Origin: Chloroflexota bacterium
GTDB lineage: Bacteria; Chloroflexota; Dehalococcoidia; DSTF01; RBG-16-68-14
Direction: 5' to 3'
Length of the DNA stretch: 48,611 nucleotides
NCBI GenBank assembly: GCA_022562155.1
Contig: JADFPV010000010.1
Span: forward strand, 1 to 48,611
Shown here: piece by piece, positions 33,744 through 42,353 of the stretch
Layout of the letters: each line of letters starts with the position of its first letter
Numbering within the stretch: position 1 is the first letter of the stretch
Position numbers and translations under genes: made by a program
The notes under the pieces: generated by a model
What the model was told of the DNA's origin: nothing
Database searches by the model: none
The model's input: only the letters and a program-made list of their open reading frames with translations

Positions 33744-34669
33744 TCCGCAATCTCTTCTTTCTCTAGTCCACCCGCGCGGGCCTCCGCCTCGCCCGTCAAC
33801 TTGAGGTAGACGTCCTCCAGCGACAGTGGCGCAACCGTCAGCCCCTCCAGTTCAAGCGATTGCTCGGACGCCCAGCCCGTCAGTTCGTGCAGCAGCTTCG
33901 TCGGCTCGGTCGTCTCGATGACGACCCTGCCATTGTTGACGACCGCGACGTCGCGGTACGGATGCGCCACGCCGGGGTCGGCGAACGAGACCGTCGTCTT
34001 CGCCTCCCGCCCGATCAGATCGATGGGCGCGCCCTCCGCGACGATCTTCCCTTTCGCAATGATCGCGACGCGGTCGGCCAGGTACTGGGCCTCCTCCATG
34101 TAGTGCGTTGTCAGGAACACAGTCTTACCGGCGGCGTTCAGGTTCTTGATCATCTCCCAGGCGTTGCGGCGCGCCGCCGGGTCGAAGCCCGTCGTCGGTT
34201 CATCCAGGAACAGCAGGTCGGGGTCGCCTGCCAGCCCGATCGCGACGTCGAGGCGGCGCTGCTGTCCGCTCGAGAGCCTGCGCACCAGGCTCGTGCGCTT
34301 CTCCTCCAGCCCCACCAGTTCGATAATCTCGTCGCGCGGCCGTGGGTGAGGGTAGTAACCGCGGAAGAGGTCGATCGCCTCCTCGACGGTCAGGTAGCGC
34401 TCGACGCCCGTCTCCTGCAGCACGATGCCGATGCGGTCCTTGAAGTCGCGATCGTTCCGCGCCGGGTCGTGGCCCAGCACCGACACCTCGCCGGACGTCC
34501 GCTTGCGATGTCCCTCTAAGATCTCGACCGTCGTGGTCTTTCCGGCCCCGTTCGGCCCCAGCAGCGCGAACACCTCGCCCGCGTCCACATGCAGGTCGAT
34601 GCCGCACACCGCTTCAACCGGGCCGTAGGACTTCCAAAGGTTAGAGACGGAGATGGCGCGGTCAGTCAT
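33740..34669 (-). CDS. ABC exporter ATP-binding protein
   Basis: 309 residues. Walker A GPNGAGKTT near residue 38, the signature LSSGQQRRLDVA, Walker B LLFLDEPTTGFDP, and the switch His in TTHYMEEA are all present. A C-terminal extension of about 80 residues is typical of the DrrA-type family. It lies 43 nt downstream of the retron RT in the same direction and may share its transcript, but nothing links it functionally. Confidence 0.93.
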   Translation of the reverse strand: MTDRAISVSNLWKSYGPVEAVCGIDLHVDAGEVFALLGPNGAGKTTTVEILEGHRKRTSGEVSVLGHDPARNDRDFKDRIGIVLQETGVERYLTVEEAIDLFRGYYPHPRPRDEIIELVGLEEKRTSLVRRLSSGQQRRLDVAIGLAGDPDLLFLDEPTTGFDPAARRNAWEMIKNLNAAGKTVFLTTHYMEEAQYLADRVAIIAKGKIVAEGAPIDLIGREAKTTVSFADPGVAHPYRDVAVVNNGRVVIETTEPTKLLHELTGWASEQSLELEGLTVAPLSLEDVYLKLTGEAEARAGGLEKEEIAE

Positions 34670-34712
34670 ACTGGCCAGCCTACCAGAGGCGCGTCAGCAG
34701 AACAGTCGGCTT

Positions 34713-35732
34713 CTACTGAAGCCCCTGGACTATCGAATGGTACTCCGTAGCGAGAGAAGGCGAGTACTGGTTCACGAACGACGCGACACCTTGCAAATAA
34801 GCTTCCTTGGCCACTACCCGCGTCGGATCTGTGGCCGCTCGATGGAACATCGCGCGCCAGCGACGGCGCTTCCAGCGTGGCGGCTGTGCTACCGCATTCA
34901 CGACAACACCAGCGATAACCTGCCGTCCACCCATCCCGATGATTCTCGTTTTCCTTGAGTTCTGTTCGAAGCCATGCCGGGCCAGTATCGCGACCACCCC
35001 GGCCACATGCTCTTCGCTGAAGGTGAGTGGTCCACTAAAGGCGAGGTCGTCTGCATAGCGCGTATAACCGCAGCCCCAGGACTCCGCAAGTGACGCTAGC
35101 TCCTGGTCCGCCCCTCTCATCGAAATATTGGCTAACACGGGACTTCCTGGAGCGCCCTGCGGGAGCGAACCATCGACGGTGCAAAGATCTGCAAGCTGCT
35201 CCGCTACGTCTCTCGGATAGGTTAGTGGTGCATCAAGTGCGTTGGTCAACGTTCTGAAGGAGTCACTCACACTAGATTGATCAACCGAACCGAAGAAGTC
35301 CTTGATATCGACAACCAACAAGTTGGAGTTGCCAACATGTGGAGCGGCATTGTCGAAAATGTTCGTGTCTTTCCTGAAGCCAGTTGCACATTCGTGGATG
35401 TCTGCATGTTCCAGGACGTGTCTCAAAATCCAAGTTTGGATTACCTTGATGAAGCGCCTAGGTGCCAGGATGCTCCTCTGTCCACCCGCCTTCTTCCGGA
35501 TCCGGAATCGCCGGTAATATCCTCTAGGATTCCTTCGCATGTCCGCGATCAAGCGTGGTGAAACACCGAAGAGGAAGGGCAGCGTGTGCGTGTCCACAAG
35601 GGGTGGCATGCCCCGTTGGTAAAACGCTCTTGCCTGTTCGCGCTGATCTTCCGTCCATCCAAGTTCTCTCGCCAATAGGTGAAGTGCCAAGACCGTAGTT
35701 GGAAGGGATACAAGGAGGGGTAGGCTCTTCAC
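34713..35732 (-). CDS. Retron reverse transcriptase
   Basis: 339 residues, typical retron RT length; GTG start at 35732. The retron-specific NAxxH motif occurs as NAAPH at residues 128-132. Catalytic motif A is VVDIKDFFGSV (Asp142), motif B is LPQGAPGSPVLANI, and motif C is YTRYADDLAFSG (YADD 226-229). The late retron motif, usually VTG, here reads IAG at 273-275 within QVIAGVVVN. The RT should copy part of the adjacent RNA into branched msDNA. The msDNA-encoding RNA lies immediately upstream and its a2 arm overlaps codons 3-8. The gene is last in a three-gene operon with two effector-like genes. Confidence 0.92.
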   Translation of the reverse strand: MKSLPLLVSLPTTVLALHLLARELGWTEDQREQARAFYQRGMPPLVDTHTLPFLFGVSPRLIADMRRNPRGYYRRFRIRKKAGGQRSILAPRRFIKVIQTWILRHVLEHADIHECATGFRKDTNIFDNAAPHVGNSNLLVVDIKDFFGSVDQSSVSDSFRTLTNALDAPLTYPRDVAEQLADLCTVDGSLPQGAPGSPVLANISMRGADQELASLAESWGCGYTRYADDLAFSGPLTFSEEHVAGVVAILARHGFEQNSRKTRIIGMGGRQVIAGVVVNAVAQPPRWKRRRWRAMFHRAATDPTRVVAKEAYLQGVASFVNQYSPSLATEYHSIVQGLQ

Positions 35733-35874
35733 TGGTTCTTATCCTATCGTTTAGAGATAGCTTCGAGCGGCCGCCCAAGGAGAGCAGCGACGCAGGGCGG
35801 CGCCTTCTATTGGGTATCTTGCATTAAGGGCGACGAATCATCGCCCAACCCGTGCTCTCACCTACCCCTCCTTG
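35711..35874 (-). ncRNA. Retron msr-msd RNA
   Basis: The two ends are a perfect 14-bp inverted repeat: a1 at 35874-35861 and a2 at 35724-35711 (CAAGGAGGGGTAGG and its complement). Six nt after a1 comes GAGAGCAC, whose G at 35855 is the candidate branching guanosine. A msr hairpin follows at 35846-35828 (GGGCGA / TCGCCC). The msd stem pairs AGATA (35819-35815) with TATCT (35759-35755) and GCCGCCC (35801-35795) with GGGCGGC (35776-35770), leaving a loop of about 18 nt. The RNA lies exactly between the winged-helix gene and the RT and overlaps both. Structure was worked out by eye. Confidence 0.85.
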
Positions 35875-36185
35875 CTTCTGTCTATTAGCTGATACATTCG
35901 CTCGACATCTCGTTCACGCAACAGTGGGCCGCGCCCGAACATTCTTCTCCCGGTTTCGCTAACCATCAGTCGGCCATCTCGGAGCTTCACAAGACGACCG
36001 TCGGCAGCCAGCCTTACGGCAGCCTGTTTCAGAGACTCCTTGACCTCAGCATTCCCGATCTCATTGACCACTAATTGTAAGTTCACGGGCTGGAGCGTAT
36101 TCGCAATGCTCAGCAGCAGGTAGTCATCCTTTACTTGACGAAGAACGCGCTGCTGTTCCTCGGAAAGTACGTCTGACCTCTCCAC
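35862..36185 (-). CDS. Winged-helix protein of the retron operon
   Basis: 107 residues from a GTG at 36185, chosen because AAAGGAGGAGAGACC lies directly upstream; the frame is open for 54 more codons but those overlap the preceding gene. After an N-terminal helix (SEEQQRVLRQVKDDYLLLSIANTLQPV), residues 40-85 look like a wHTH (VVNEIGNAEVKESLKQAAVRLAADGRLVKLRDGRLMVSETGRR). In Eco1/Ec86-type retrons a wHTH domain is fused to the effector, which suggests that this gene is the missing domain of its upstream neighbour. Its stop lies inside the a1 arm of the RNA. No catalytic residues are seen. Confidence 0.75.
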   Translation of the reverse strand: MERSDVLSEEQQRVLRQVKDDYLLLSIANTLQPVNLQLVVNEIGNAEVKESLKQAAVRLAADGRLVKLRDGRLMVSETGRRMFGRGPLLRERDVERMYQLIDRSKEG

Positions 36186-36201
36186 GGTCTCTCCTCCTTT
36201 G

Positions 36202-36807
36202 TCACGCACGAGCCGTTCCAATTCTACGCTCCCGTGCAATCTTGTTGTTCCGCTTGACCTCGAGAAAGCGCCGTACGCGAGCCCAGGTCGAATCGACTTT
36301 GGCGTAATCTGTGTGAATGACTGTAGCTCCTCGCTGCTGATAGGCAACCTTAGGCCCTAGGTTGACGAACGACTGATGCCTGCGAAACTCGCTACTTAGA
36401 AGAACTAGCGTCTTCTTGCATATCTCCTCGGTTGGGGCGAATAGGCCCAGCTCCGCGAATGAACCAGAGCTGGCCGGAATGAGAACGATAGCGTCAACAT
36501 GAAGGGCCAACTCTTCCTCATAGTCGACAAGGTTTGAAGTTCCAGCTTTCTGTCTGAACGTCCGCACGAGCTCCCGTAGCTCGCCAGTTACGGAGCCGAA
36601 TACCTTTGCTTCCTCGTATACGCGCTCTCTGAGAACTGCAGCTGGATTGGTACCGTTCATGGACGGGCCTAGAATAAGAACATTGAAGCGAGTCGTTGCA
36701 ATCTGTTTTTCGATCGCTTCGCTGAAGTCCCGTACTAAAGCTTCAATACTGCCACCCATTTGCACGGCAGTATAGTACTTGGCGGCTTTGCTGCCAAACT
36801 CGGTCAC
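36202..36807 (-). CDS. Retron effector, nucleoside deoxyribosyltransferase-like
   Basis: 201 residues from the GTG at 36807, which overlaps the uvrC stop (GTGA); GAAGGAGC lies 6 nt before it. The fold marks are FNVLILGPS (41-49), LVDYEEELALHVDAIVLI (93-110), SSGSFAELGLF with Glu119 at the place of the catalytic Glu, and SFVNLGP (146-152). This order is that of St85/Ec86-type retron effectors of the NDT (N-glycosidase) class, as I recall it. Those proteins attack nucleotides or NAD when phage interference frees them from the msDNA-RT complex. Here the C-terminal DNA-binding domain is absent and lies in the next gene, 16 nt downstream. Confidence 0.85.
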   Translation of the reverse strand: MTEFGSKAAKYYTAVQMGGSIEALVRDFSEAIEKQIATTRFNVLILGPSMNGTNPAAVLRERVYEEAKVFGSVTGELRELVRTFRQKAGTSNLVDYEEELALHVDAIVLIPASSGSFAELGLFAPTEEICKKTLVLLSSEFRRHQSFVNLGPKVAYQQRGATVIHTDYAKVDSTWARVRRFLEVKRNNKIARERRIGTARA

Positions 36808-38705
36808 ACCAGCTCCTTCACCTTCGACGCCAGCTTCTTCGTGAAGCCGAGGGTCGCGGCGATCTCGTCGACGTCCGCTTCACGCACAGCCTTCACCGAG
36901 CCGAACTTGCGCAGCAGCGCCTTCTTCTTCTTCGGGCCGACGCCGGGCACGGCATCCAGCGCCGACTGCACCGAGCGCTTCTGCCGCAGGTTGCGGTGGT
37001 ACGTGATCGCGAAGCGATGCGCCTCATCGCGCACGCGCTGCACCAGATAGAGCGCCTGCGACGTGCGCGGCAGCACGATCGGCTCTTCCATGTCCTTGAC
37101 GAACAACTCCTCGTTGCGCTTCGCCAGCCCCGCCGCCGGCACGTGCTCGACGCCGAGGTCGCGCATGACGTCTAGCGCCGCGTGGAGCTGGCCCTTGCCG
37201 CCGTCGACGATGACCAGATCCGGCAGCGTCTTCCACGCCTTCGCCTTCGCATCTTGCGGCTGCTGGCCGTGCACGGCGGGCGGATGGCCATCCGCCCCTA
37301 CAGGGCTGTCATCCTTCACCCCCCGTTCGGGCGGCGCAGTCGCCTTCTTGAATCGACGCTTCAGCACCTCTGCCATCGAGGCGAAGTCGTCCGCGCCCTC
37401 TACGGTGCGGATCTTGAATCGGCGGTACTCCTGCGTCCGCGGCCGGCCGTCGACGAACACCACCATGCTCGCAACCGAGTTCGTGCCCTGCGTGTTGGAG
37501 ATGTCGTAACACTCGATGCGATGCGGTAGCGTCGGCAGGTTCAGCTCCTCCTGCAGCTCGTCCAGCGCGGCCTCCGTCTTGCCTGTGTCGGCCAGCCAGC
37601 GCGCGTGCGCCTGGTCCTGCGCCTCTTTGGCATTCTCCTGTGCCATCTGCACCAGCCGCACCTTTTCGCCGCGTTGCGGCACGAACAGCTCGACCGGCCC
37701 GCCGCGACGCTCCGAGAGCCAATCTGTCAACAGCTCCTTCTCAGGCACTTCGAACGGCAGCAGCAGCCGGCGCGGTACGTACGTCGCCGACTCATAGAAC
37801 TGCTTGAGGAAACTCCCTAGCACTTCGCCGTCTGTGACGTCGGTCGCCCCGGCGAGCGTAAAGCTGTCGGTGCCGATCATCTTCACGCCGCGCACGAACA
37901 GCACCTGCACGACCGCCTCCGTGTCTTTTCGGGAGAGGCCGAAGATGTCGGCGTCCATCGGCCGCGTCGACGCGACGGATTGCTTCTCGGTCACACGTTC
38001 GATCGCCCGGATCTGATCGCGGATGTGGCTCGCGCGTTCGTACTCGAGCGCCTCGGAGGCCTCCTTCATCTGTTGCTTGAGGTTCCGTGCCACCTCATCC
38101 GTCCGTCCCTCCAGGAAGAGGATCGTTTGGCGGATCACGTCCGCGTACTCCTCCTGCGTGCAGTAGGCCGTGCACGGCGCAATGCATCGGTGAATGTAGT
38201 ACTCCAGGCAGGGTCGGGACTCTTTCCCCGTGATCGTCATCGTGCAGGTGCGCCACGGAAAGAGCTTCTTGCTGATATCGAGCGTCTTCCGGATTGAGCT
38301 GGCCGACGCGTACGGCCCGAAATAGCGAGCCCCATCTTGTTCGACGCGACGCGTAATGTAGATGCGCGGGAACGGGTCGTTCAGATCGACCTTCAGATAC
38401 GGGTAGTGCTTGTCGTCCTTCAGCCGCACGTTGTAGAACGGCTGGTGCCGCTTCACCAGCGTCGCCTCCAGATGAAGCGCTTCCTGCTCAGTGCGGGTAA
38501 CGATGTACTCGAAGTCGGCGATCGCCTCGCGCAGGATGCGCGTCTTGTGCTCCATACTCTGCGGCGCGCCGAAGTACGATCGCATGCGAGTGCGCAGTAC
38601 AGCCGCCTTCCCAACGTAGATCACCTTCGCCTCTTCGTTGCGGAACAGGTAGACGCCGGGCTTACGAGGGACGGCCTTCAGCCGTTCCAGGAGCGATTCT
38701 GCCAT
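36804..38705 (-). CDS. uvrC: Excinuclease ABC subunit C
   Basis: Makes the two incisions of nucleotide excision repair. 633 residues. The N-terminal GIY-YIG nuclease (KPGVYLFRNEEAKVIYVGKA), a Cys-rich patch for the iron-sulfur/zinc site (CTMTITGKESRPCLEYYIHRCIAPC), the UVR segment, the RNase H-like domain (IECYDISNTQGTNSVASMVVF ... DLVIVDGGKGQL), and the C-terminal helix-hairpin-helix (VPGVGPKKKKALLRKFGS) are all present, so it is intact. Residues about 455-480 form a variable insert (ERGVKDDSPVGADGHP). The stop overlaps the start of the first retron gene by 4 nt. Confidence 0.97.
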   Translation of the reverse strand: MAESLLERLKAVPRKPGVYLFRNEEAKVIYVGKAAVLRTRMRSYFGAPQSMEHKTRILREAIADFEYIVTRTEQEALHLEATLVKRHQPFYNVRLKDDKHYPYLKVDLNDPFPRIYITRRVEQDGARYFGPYASASSIRKTLDISKKLFPWRTCTMTITGKESRPCLEYYIHRCIAPCTAYCTQEEYADVIRQTILFLEGRTDEVARNLKQQMKEASEALEYERASHIRDQIRAIERVTEKQSVASTRPMDADIFGLSRKDTEAVVQVLFVRGVKMIGTDSFTLAGATDVTDGEVLGSFLKQFYESATYVPRRLLLPFEVPEKELLTDWLSERRGGPVELFVPQRGEKVRLVQMAQENAKEAQDQAHARWLADTGKTEAALDELQEELNLPTLPHRIECYDISNTQGTNSVASMVVFVDGRPRTQEYRRFKIRTVEGADDFASMAEVLKRRFKKATAPPERGVKDDSPVGADGHPPAVHGQQPQDAKAKAWKTLPDLVIVDGGKGQLHAALDVMRDLGVEHVPAAGLAKRNEELFVKDMEEPIVLPRTSQALYLVQRVRDEAHRFAITYHRNLRQKRSVQSALDAVPGVGPKKKKALLRKFGSVKAVREADVDEIAATLGFTKKLASKVKELV

Positions 38706-38763
38706 CGTGAGAACATGGTAACGCAGGCTGGGCGGGAACGCTGATGGTCATCGAACGACACCG

Positions 38764-38772
38764 TGTTATACT
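38764..38772 (+). promoter_or_regulatory. Extended -10 promoter of the S2P gene
   Basis: TGTTATACT fits the TGnTATAAT extended -10 pattern. It lies about 30 nt before the first codon at 38802. No good -35 box is seen, as is usual for this type. Confidence 0.45.
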
Positions 38773-38801
38773 CCCCTACAGCTACTGCGAACGGTTGAGC
38801 C

Positions 38802-39506
38802 TTGTTCAGATACTACGTCGACCTCTTCAATATCGATTTCTTCCTCTTCCTCGCGTTCGCAGGAGCGGTTACTGCCGCTCTCTTGCTTGGCATCGCCTTC
38901 CACGAGTTCTGCCACGCCTTCACGTCCAGCCAGCTCGGCGATCAGACGGCTCGCAATCAGGGCCGAGTCACGCTGAACCCGCTCGCGCACCTGGATCCAT
39001 TCGGGACGTTCCTGCTCTTCTTCGCCGGCTTCGGCTGGGGCAAACCTGTACCCGTGAACGCCTACGCCCTCAGGAACGGGCCGCGCACCGGCATGGCCAT
39101 CGTTGCCGCGGCAGGGCCCCTCTCGAACCTGGCGGTCGCCACAGTGCTGGCTCTGCCGATCAGGCTTGGCATCACGCCCTGGCACAACCCGTTCGTGATC
39201 AACGCCTTCGCCGTCGAATCCTGGTCCGCAAACGACTACTTTGGGCTGTTCCTAAGCGCGGGAGTGTTCATCAACTGTACGCTTGCCATTTTCAATTTCA
39301 TGCCTCTGGCGCCGCTCGATGGCTTCCGCGTCTGGGTCGGCCTCCTGCCGATCGAACTGGCTCGCCCCATCGCCCGCATGGAGCGTTACGGTATGCTAAT
39401 TCTGTTGGGACTGTTCTTCCTAGGCCCGGCCATTGGCCTCGATTTCTTCGGTCGCGTCGTCCGCCCGCTGGTCGAGGGCATCGCGGGCGGGCTGACTGGA
39501 GTCTGA
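38802..39506 (+). CDS. Site-2 protease family (M50) membrane metalloprotease
   Basis: 234 residues starting at TTG 38802. The zinc motif HEFCH occurs near residue 33 in a membrane helix ([16 protein letters not shown]), and [13 protein letters not shown] near residue 165 supplies the third ligand (usual NLxPxxPLDG). [18 protein letters not shown] is typical of the bacterial group related to Rip1/SpoIVFB. It likely cuts within membranes; the substrate is unknown. The HD-domain gene begins 2 nt past its stop. Confidence 0.85.
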   Translation: MFRYYVDLFNIDFFLFLAFAGAVTAALLLGIAFHEFCHAFTSSQLGDQTARNQGRVTLNPLAHLDPFGTFLLFFAGFGWGKPVPVNAYALRNGPRTGMAIVAAAGPLSNLAVATVLALPIRLGITPWHNPFVINAFAVESWSANDYFGLFLSAGVFINCTLAIFNFMPLAPLDGFRVWVGLLPIELARPIARMERYGMLILLGLFFLGPAIGLDFFGRVVRPLVEGIAGGLTGV

Positions 39507-39507
39507 C

Positions 39508-40008
39508 ATGCATCTAGCGAACCGAGCGCTTTATCGAGGCCGCCAGTTCTTCGGCTCCGTGCGCCCGCACGTAGACGCAGCCGAGCGGGCAAAAGCATTC
39601 GAGCTTCTCACCGACGGCCAGCGCGAATTGTTCTCCTCCATGACGCCCCGAGACCAGCAACACTGTCTCGCCGTTTACCGCAAGCTCCGCGACGAAGGCC
39701 ACGACGACCAGGACCTACTGGTCGCTGCGCTTCTTCACGATGCGGGCAAGGGCGAGATTGCTCTGTGGCATCGCGTCGCGTTCGTGATGCTAGATGCCGC
39801 ACCCCCTAGCCTGCTCGACAGGCTCACCCGCGCCGGCGACAGTAGCCACTGGCGCGAGGCGCTCTATCGTTGTCGCAACCATGCCGAACTCGGCGCCGCG
39901 CTCGCGAAACAGGCCGGTTCTTCAGAACAGGTCGTACATCTCATCCGCGAGGAAGACCACGACGACGCGCAGTTCGCGGCGCTGCGCTCAGCCGACGAGG
40001 CACTCTGA
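39508..40008 (+). CDS. HD-domain phosphohydrolase-like protein
   Basis: 166 residues. The His-Asp pair is in LVAALLHDAGKGE, about residue 76, preceded by the QQHCLAVYRKL helix that normally carries the first metal ligand. NHAELGAALAKQ and IREEDHDDAQF would complete the metal site. Phosphohydrolase activity on a nucleotide is likely; the substrate is unknown. Its stop overlaps the tyrA start (TGATG), so the four genes from S2P to aroA are tightly coupled. Confidence 0.8.
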   Translation: MHLANRALYRGRQFFGSVRPHVDAAERAKAFELLTDGQRELFSSMTPRDQQHCLAVYRKLRDEGHDDQDLLVAALLHDAGKGEIALWHRVAFVMLDAAPPSLLDRLTRAGDSSHWREALYRCRNHAELGAALAKQAGSSEQVVHLIREEDHDDAQFAALRSADEAL

Positions 40009-41030
40009 TGCCTAAGGTCGCCATCATCGGTCTTGGTCTCATCGGCGGGTCGATCGGCCTCGCGCTGAAGCGAGCCAATCTACCAGACCTGGAGATCTTC
40101 GGCCATGATGTGGAGTTTGGCGTCAATGGGCGCGCTCGCAAGCTGGGCGCGATCGACAAGGAAGCCAAGCGCCCGGCGCAGGCGGCCGAGGGCGCGGCGC
40201 TCGTCATCATCGCGACGCCCATATTGCAAGTGAAGGCTACGTTCGAGGCGATCGCTCCCGCATTGGCCGGGGGCGCCGTCGTCACGGACACGGCGAGCAC
40301 CAAAGCGGACATCATGCGCTGGGCCGGGGAGCTGTTGCCTGACGACGTCAGCTTCATCGGCGGCCATCCGATCGCCGGCAAGGAGACGTCCGGCATAGAT
40401 GCCGCCGACGCAGCGTTGTTCGAAGGACAGCCATGGGCGATCGTTCCGGCAATCAGTGCCAGTGAGGCAGCCATCAACACGGTGGAGAATTTTGTCTCGC
40501 TGACGGGTGCCGTCCCAACGTTGATCGATGCTGAGGAACACGACAGCTATCTCGCGGCCGTCAGCCACTTGCCTCTCATGCTCTCAACTGCGCTGTTCTC
40601 TGTGGCAAGCCGCAGTCAGGCTTGGCCTGAGTTGGCCGCCGTCGCGGGACCAGGCTTCCGTGACATCACGCGCCTCGCGTCCTCCAACCCCAGCATGAGC
40701 CACGACATCTCGCTCACGAACCGCAAAAACCTCGTCCACTGGCTCGACCGCTACATGGAGGAGCTCCATGGTCTCCGCGACATCATCGATTCCAGCGAAA
40801 CACAGGAGGAGCTGATCGAGCGGTTCGCGACCGTCCAAACGGCCCGCGACGCCTTCATGGTGGCCCCGCCACCCAAGCCTGTCCCGGAACAGCCCACCGA
40901 CCCGATGAGCGCCGGCGAGCGGATGATGTCGTTCATGGTCGGCGAGTACGTCGTGCGGCGCACCAAGGAAGTTCAGGAGCTTATGGAGAAGCGCGCCTCC
41001 GGCGAGCTGGATGATCTCGAGAAAAGGTAG
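40008..41030 (+). CDS. tyrA: Prephenate/arogenate dehydrogenase
   Basis: Makes hydroxyphenylpyruvate or tyrosine from prephenate or arogenate with NAD(P). 340 residues from the ATG 40008; the longer frame upstream overlaps the HD gene. The Rossmann motif VAIIGLGLIGGSIGLALK, DTASTKADI, the active-site FIGGHPIAGKE, and HLPLMLSTAL are characteristic. A C-terminal tail of about 60 residues is not the usual ACT domain. Its stop overlaps the aroA start by one base (TAGTG). Confidence 0.95.
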   Translation: MPKVAIIGLGLIGGSIGLALKRANLPDLEIFGHDVEFGVNGRARKLGAIDKEAKRPAQAAEGAALVIIATPILQVKATFEAIAPALAGGAVVTDTASTKADIMRWAGELLPDDVSFIGGHPIAGKETSGIDAADAALFEGQPWAIVPAISASEAAINTVENFVSLTGAVPTLIDAEEHDSYLAAVSHLPLMLSTALFSVASRSQAWPELAAVAGPGFRDITRLASSNPSMSHDISLTNRKNLVHWLDRYMEELHGLRDIIDSSETQEELIERFATVQTARDAFMVAPPPKPVPEQPTDPMSAGERMMSFMVGEYVVRRTKEVQELMEKRASGELDDLEKR

Positions 41031-42331
41031 TGTCGAGAACCATTAGCGCCCCGTCGAAGCTGCGAGGTACGATTCGGGTGCCCGGCGACAAGTCGATCTC
41101 GCATCGCACTGCCCTGCTGGGCGCGCTCGCCGAAGGCAGAACGCACATACGCCGCTTCCTCGCCTCGGACGACTGTTTCGCCACGATTGACGCGATCCGG
41201 GCGCTTGGCGTGGAATGCCGCGTGACGGAAGAATCGCCGGGCTTGGCAACAGTGGAGATCGACGGCGTAGGCCTCCATGGCCTCACAGAGCCTGCGGACG
41301 TGATCGACGTGCGAAATTCAGGCACCACGGGACGGCTATTATCCGGCATCCTCGCCGGGCAGCCATTCCACTCGGTGATCACCGGCGACGCCTCGCTCCG
41401 CACCCGCCCCTTCGGCCGCGTCGTCGAACCCTTGCGCGAGATGGGAGCCAAGCTAACCGCCCGCGAAGACGACACGCTCCTCCCGCTCACTATCGATGGC
41501 GGAGCGCTGCACGGCATCCGCTACCGGCTGCCCGTCGCGAGCGCGCAGGTGAAGTCGGCAGTCCTGCTGGCAGGCCTCTTCGCGGAGGGCGAGACGATCG
41601 TCGAGGAACCGCTGGCGACGCGCGACCACACGGAGCGCCTGCTAAGGACGATGGGCGCCGACCTCAAGCGAGAAGGCCCCGGCGTAAAGCTCCAACCGCC
41701 GGACCGGCTGGCGCCGCTCGACCTCGAAGTACCCGGCGACCTTAGCACCGCCGCGTTCTGGCTCGTCGCGGCAGCGGCACACCCTGACGCGGAGATCGAC
41801 CTCCCGAAGGTCGGAGTTAATCCGACGCGCACGGGCCTGCTGGACATTCTCTCTGAGATGGGTGCCCAAATCGACATCGGCGAAGAACGGATAGTTGGCG
41901 GGGAGCCGGTGGCCGACATCCATATCAAGAGTTCGCAGTTGCGGGGAATCGAGGTCGGTGGGGAGTTGGTCCTGCGCGCCATGGACGAGATGCCGGCGCT
42001 CGCTGTCGCGGCGGCGTTCGCCGAAGGACGCACCGTCGTGAGGGACGCCGAGGAGCTGCGCGTAAAGGAGTCGGACCGCATATCGGCGCTGGTATCTCAG
42101 ATGAAAAAGCTAGGCGTCGCAATAGAAGAGCAGGCTGACGGCTTCATCATCGAAGGAGGCCAAGCGCTCCGAGGGGCGCCCGTCACTGGCGCCGGAGATC
42201 ATCGACTCACGATGTCGCTCGCCGTCGCCGGCCTGCTCGCCGACGGAGAGACGGAAATCGAGGATGAAGACTCCGTAGCAATCTCATATCCCGGCTTCTG
42301 GGAGGAGTTGGGCAAGCTGGCAGCTGGCTGA
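41030..42331 (+). CDS. aroA: 3-Phosphoshikimate 1-carboxyvinyltransferase (EPSP synthase)
   Basis: Sixth step of the shikimate pathway. 433 residues from a GTG overlapping the tyrA stop. GDKSISHRTALLGALAEG, RNSGTTGRLLSGILAG, RDHTERLL and RVKESDRI (as RVKESDRIS) motifs are complete. The LRNSGT-type loop reads VRNSGTTGRL; the Ala/Gly pattern decides glyphosate sensitivity and was not judged. It sits with tyrA as an aromatic amino-acid unit. Confidence 0.97.
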   Translation: MSRTISAPSKLRGTIRVPGDKSISHRTALLGALAEGRTHIRRFLASDDCFATIDAIRALGVECRVTEESPGLATVEIDGVGLHGLTEPADVIDVRNSGTTGRLLSGILAGQPFHSVITGDASLRTRPFGRVVEPLREMGAKLTAREDDTLLPLTIDGGALHGIRYRLPVASAQVKSAVLLAGLFAEGETIVEEPLATRDHTERLLRTMGADLKREGPGVKLQPPDRLAPLDLEVPGDLSTAAFWLVAAAAHPDAEIDLPKVGVNPTRTGLLDILSEMGAQIDIGEERIVGGEPVADIHIKSSQLRGIEVGGELVLRAMDEMPALAVAAAFAEGRTVVRDAEELRVKESDRISALVSQMKKLGVAIEEQADGFIIEGGQALRGAPVTGAGDHRLTMSLAVAGLLADGETEIEDEDSVAISYPGFWEELGKLAAG

Positions 42332-42353
42332 TGGACGGCCAAGGAGGCTTAGG

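Noticed and set aside
32967-34669. ABC exporter considered as part of the retron system
   Set aside because: It follows the RT in the same direction, but it is an ordinary DrrAB-like pair with no known link to retrons.
36186-36347. Longer start for the winged-helix gene of the retron
   Set aside because: Those 54 codons overlap the NDT-like gene in another frame and lack a ribosome site, whereas the GTG at 36185 has AAAGGAGG right before it.
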